A stretch of DNA of 8,350 nt, taken from positions 1-8,350 of the forward strand of contig JAZLIC010000066.1 in NCBI GenBank assembly GCA_045617225.1, in the 5' to 3' direction. Below, piece after piece: positions 6,188 through 8,350 of the stretch. Position 1 is the first letter of the stretch. Every line of letters starts with the position of its first letter. The notes under the pieces were generated by a model that worked only from the letters and a program-made list of their open reading frames with translations, was not told the DNA's origin and ran no database searches. Position numbers and translations under genes: made by a program. Source of the DNA: JAZLIC01 sp045617225. Lineage in GTDB: Bacteria; Bacillota; Clostridia; Monoglobales; Monoglobaceae.

Positions 6188-6751
6188 ATGATACCTAATA
6201 TTCTAACAACTGTAAGATTGTTTTTAATTCCCGTTTTCGCTTACTTTATGGTAGGAAATCAGAATTTAACGATTGCTGCAATCATCTTTCTTTTATCGGG
6301 ACTGACAGATATTGTTGACGGAATTATTGCAAGAAAATTCAATATGGTTACAAACATAGGCAAGATATATGACCCTCTTGTAGACAAGCTTATGCAAATT
6401 ACTTCTGTTGTTTGCTTGGTGGTAACAAAATTTATACCTCCGTGGCTTTTGATTATCGTTATAATTAAAGAGGCATCTATGATTATAACGGGAGGAATAC
6501 TCTATCTTAAAAAAATCGTTGTATATTCGCATTGGTACGGCAAAGCCTCAACGGTTATTTTCTATACGATAGTGGTTGCATTTATTCTTTTCGGAAAGTT
6601 TATGCCGCCAAATGTAAAGCTGTTGCTTTGCGTAATAATCGTTTTTACAATGTTATTTTCGGCAGGTGCATATCTCTTGGACATCATAAGAAATTATGAC
6701 GAAAAAAGAATAGATAAAGAGCAATCGACAGATACTACTTCCATCAAATAA
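6188..6751 (+). CDS. pgsA: CDP-alcohol phosphatidyltransferase, PgsA-like
   Basis: Integral membrane enzyme of phospholipid synthesis, most likely joining CDP-diacylglycerol and glycerol 3-phosphate to give phosphatidylglycerophosphate. The 187-residue product has the complete CDP-alcohol transferase signature D-x2-DG-x2-AR-x8-G-x3-D-x3-D at 41-66: D41, D44-G45, A48-R49, G58, D62 and D66. The opening MIPNILTTVRLFLIPVF is typical of PgsA and of CDP-alcohol-type cardiolipin synthases. Several membrane segments follow, and the tail from about 170 is charged and hydrophilic. The size is normal for PgsA. Clostridial genomes often carry more than one such paralogue, so a cardiolipin synthase role or a second, accessory PgsA is possible; the general family is certain, the exact product less so. 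First gene of a probable operon with copA, 14 bases upstream of it. Confidence 0.88.
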   Translation: MIPNILTTVRLFLIPVFAYFMVGNQNLTIAAIIFLLSGLTDIVDGIIARKFNMVTNIGKIYDPLVDKLMQITSVVCLVVTKFIPPWLLIIVIIKEASMIITGGILYLKKIVVYSHWYGKASTVIFYTIVVAFILFGKFMPPNVKLLLCVIIVFTMLFSAGAYLLDIIRNYDEKRIDKEQSTDTTSIK

Positions 6752-6765
6752 ACGAGGTAAAAGTT

Positions 6766-8350
6766 ATGTCAAATGTTGAGCTTAAAATAGGCGGTATGAC
6801 TTGCAGTGCGTGCAGCGGCAGAATTGAGCGTGTTCTCTCTAAAACCGAGGGCATAAATTCCGTAACCGTGAACCTCACAACTGAGATTGCCGCAATTGAT
6901 TATGATGAAAAAATTTTAAGTCTTGATACGATTATACAAAAGATTGAAAAGCTTGGATTTGAAGCAGAAAAATACGACACAAAGCTTGAAGAAAAGAGCA
7001 AGAAAGCATCAAAAGTGTTGATTTTAAGGCTTATTGTTTCCGCTTGTTTAACCATTCCCTTGATTTTGGGAATGGTTTTAGATTGGATTGGAATTCACAT
7101 ACATTTTTTGCACAATCCGTATCTTCAATTAGGTTTAGCCACTCCCGTGCAGTTTTGGATTGGTTATAGCTTTTATAAGCACGCTTTTCTTGCAATCAGG
7201 GCAAAAAGTCCGTCTATGGATGTTTTAGTCGCCTTAGGTACAAGTTGTGCTTACTTTTTCAGTCTTTACAATATCATTTCCGGAAATACTAAATCGGGCA
7301 GTATGGAAGGCCTTTATTTTGAGTCCTCTATGACCATTATCACCTTGATTTTACTTGGTAAATACTTAGAGGCACGCGCAAAAGAAAAGACCACCGACAC
7401 CATAAAAAAGCTTATTGAGCTTCAACCTCAGACAGCTACCGTAATTCGTGATGAAAAAGAGGTCATCATTCCCATTGCGGAGGTTTCTGCCGGGGATATT
7501 ATCCTTGTAAAAGCAGGCGAAAAAATACCCGTTGACGGTGAAATTGTAAAAGGAAGCGGAACAGTTGACGAAGCTATGCTCACCGGCGAGAGTATGCCTG
7601 TTGATAAAAGCGTCGGCGACAATGTATTTTGTGCAACGATAAATCAGGTCGGCGCCTTTTATATAAAGGCATCGGAGGTTGGGAAAAGCACGGTACTGTC
7701 GCAGATTATCACCCTTGTCAGGAATGCACAGGGCAAAAAAGCCCCTATCCAAAAGGTTGCAGACAAGGTTTCCGCAGTATTTGTACCCACAATTCTGGGT
7801 ATCGCACTTGTTACATTTATCGGTTGGCTGATTGTATCACACTCTGTTGAAACATCGCTTATAAATGCCGTATCGGTTTTGGTTATTGCCTGTCCTTGTT
7901 CGCTTGGGCTTGCTACTCCTACCGCCATAATGGTCGGTACGGGTGTCGGTGCAAAAGCAGGTATCCTTATAAAAAGTGGTGCAACACTTGAAAACGCACA
8001 CAAGGTTGATACGGTCATTCTTGACAAAACAGGCACACTAACCAACGGAAGTCCTGCCGTAACCGATATATACGCGTTAGATGGCGACACCTCAAAACTG
8101 CTTGAAATAGCAGGTAGTATCGAAAGCCTGTCCGAGCATCCGCTTGGAATTGCGATTTACGAACATTCAAAGGCTATGAATAAAGCTCTGCCCGTTGTAA
8201 CGGATTTTAAGGTGCATATAGGAATGGGCGTCAGCGGAAAAATCGACGGCAGAGAGTTTTTCATCGGTAATCGTGCTTTAATCCAAAGCGCAGGCATTGA
8301 TATTTCACCTTATGAAGATGATATATCACGTCTTGAAGGTCAAGGGAAAA
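6766..8350 (+). CDS. copA: Copper-translocating P-type ATPase, 3' end outside window
   Basis: A P1B-type ATPase in the cytoplasmic membrane that exports Cu(I) using ATP. The first 528 residues are present; the family usually runs to about 700-830, so the C-terminal part of the nucleotide domain and the last two membrane helices are missing. Seen in order: one heavy-metal-associated domain with GMTCSAC at 10-16 (metal ligands C13 and C16); membrane helices from about 78; the TGES phosphatase loop at 273-276; the membrane metal site CPC at 376-378; the phosphorylation motif DKTGT with D420; and SEHP at 456-459, the P1B-specific nucleotide-binding histidine. CPC plus the N-terminal CxxC domain favours copper or silver over zinc or cadmium, but the deciding C-terminal helix residues lie outside. 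Start: GAGG 8 bases before the ATG at 6766. Follows pgsA by 14 bases, so probably cotranscribed. Contains a terminator-like hairpin near its 5' end. Confidence 0.95.
   Translation, partial: MSNVELKIGGMTCSACSGRIERVLSKTEGINSVTVNLTTEIAAIDYDEKILSLDTIIQKIEKLGFEAEKYDTKLEEKSKKASKVLILRLIVSACLTIPLILGMVLDWIGIHIHFLHNPYLQLGLATPVQFWIGYSFYKHAFLAIRAKSPSMDVLVALGTSCAYFFSLYNIISGNTKSGSMEGLYFESSMTIITLILLGKYLEARAKEKTTDTIKKLIELQPQTATVIRDEKEVIIPIAEVSAGDIILVKAGEKIPVDGEIVKGSGTVDEAMLTGESMPVDKSVGDNVFCATINQVGAFYIKASEVGKSTVLSQIITLVRNAQGKKAPIQKVADKVSAVFVPTILGIALVTFIGWLIVSHSVETSLINAVSVLVIACPCSLGLATPTAIMVGTGVGAKAGILIKSGATLENAHKVDTVILDKTGTLTNGSPAVTDIYALDGDTSKLLEIAGSIESLSEHPLGIAIYEHSKAMNKALPVVTDFKVHIGMGVSGKIDGREFFIGNRALIQSAGIDISPYEDDISRLEGQGK
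7050..7080 (+). repeat. Perfect 10-bp hairpin with T-run inside copA
   Basis: AACCATTCCC (7050-7059) is the exact reverse complement of 7068-7077, with an 8-base loop, and the transcript continues TTTTA after the stem starts to close. It lies within codons 95-105, in the first membrane helix region. It resembles a weak intrinsic terminator but the reading frame is open through it. Confidence 0.5.

Noticed and set aside
7366..8090. Antisense open frames within copA
   Set aside because: They are shadows of the strongly supported copA frame, which carries all P1B-ATPase motifs, and have no recognisable domains of their own.

Overview
The window looks like chromosomal DNA from a low-GC, spore-forming member of the Firmicutes, most likely an unnamed anaerobic gut-type Clostridia. 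The evidence is AT-rich intergenic DNA, strong AGGAGG-type ribosome binding sites, near-perfect sigma-A promoters, a two-LysM glycosyl hydrolase of the spore-cortex SleL/YaaH type, a copper-amine-oxidase-like 'stalk' domain and a DHHW-family protein. No phage, integrase, transposase, CRISPR or RNA gene was seen.

Layout: 1-1320 (-) is a complete HD-domain CCA tRNA nucleotidyltransferase. 1321-1549 is a gene-free, hairpin-rich stretch that looks like a small palindromic repeat element abutting the cca start codon. 1550-3117 (-) is a two-gene operon of peptidyl-prolyl isomerases: a membrane-anchored parvulin/PrsA-like foldase followed by a cytosolic cyclophilin, driven by a consensus promoter (TTGACA-17-TATAAT). 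Divergent to it, 3278-4729 (+) encodes a membrane-anchored, extracytoplasmic protein joining a stalk domain to an AlgX-like DHHW domain. It ends at a strong bidirectional terminator shared with the convergent SleL-like gene 4774-6048 (-). Divergent again, a TTGACT-17-TATAAT promoter drives a CDP-alcohol phosphatidyltransferase (pgsA-like, 6188-6751) and, 14 bases further on, a copper P-type ATPase (copA) that runs off the right edge.

Together the genes are mainly housekeeping and cell-envelope functions: tRNA maturation, protein folding on both sides of the membrane, a probable cell-wall or exopolysaccharide modification factor, cortex peptidoglycan hydrolysis, phospholipid synthesis and copper export. 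I see no obvious new multi-gene system. The least ordinary signals are the nested inverted repeats at 1318-1543, whose two hairpins are mutually exclusive and one of which would bury the cca ribosome binding site; the stalk-DHHW fusion; the pgsA-copA pairing; and a terminator-like perfect hairpin inside the copA reading frame.
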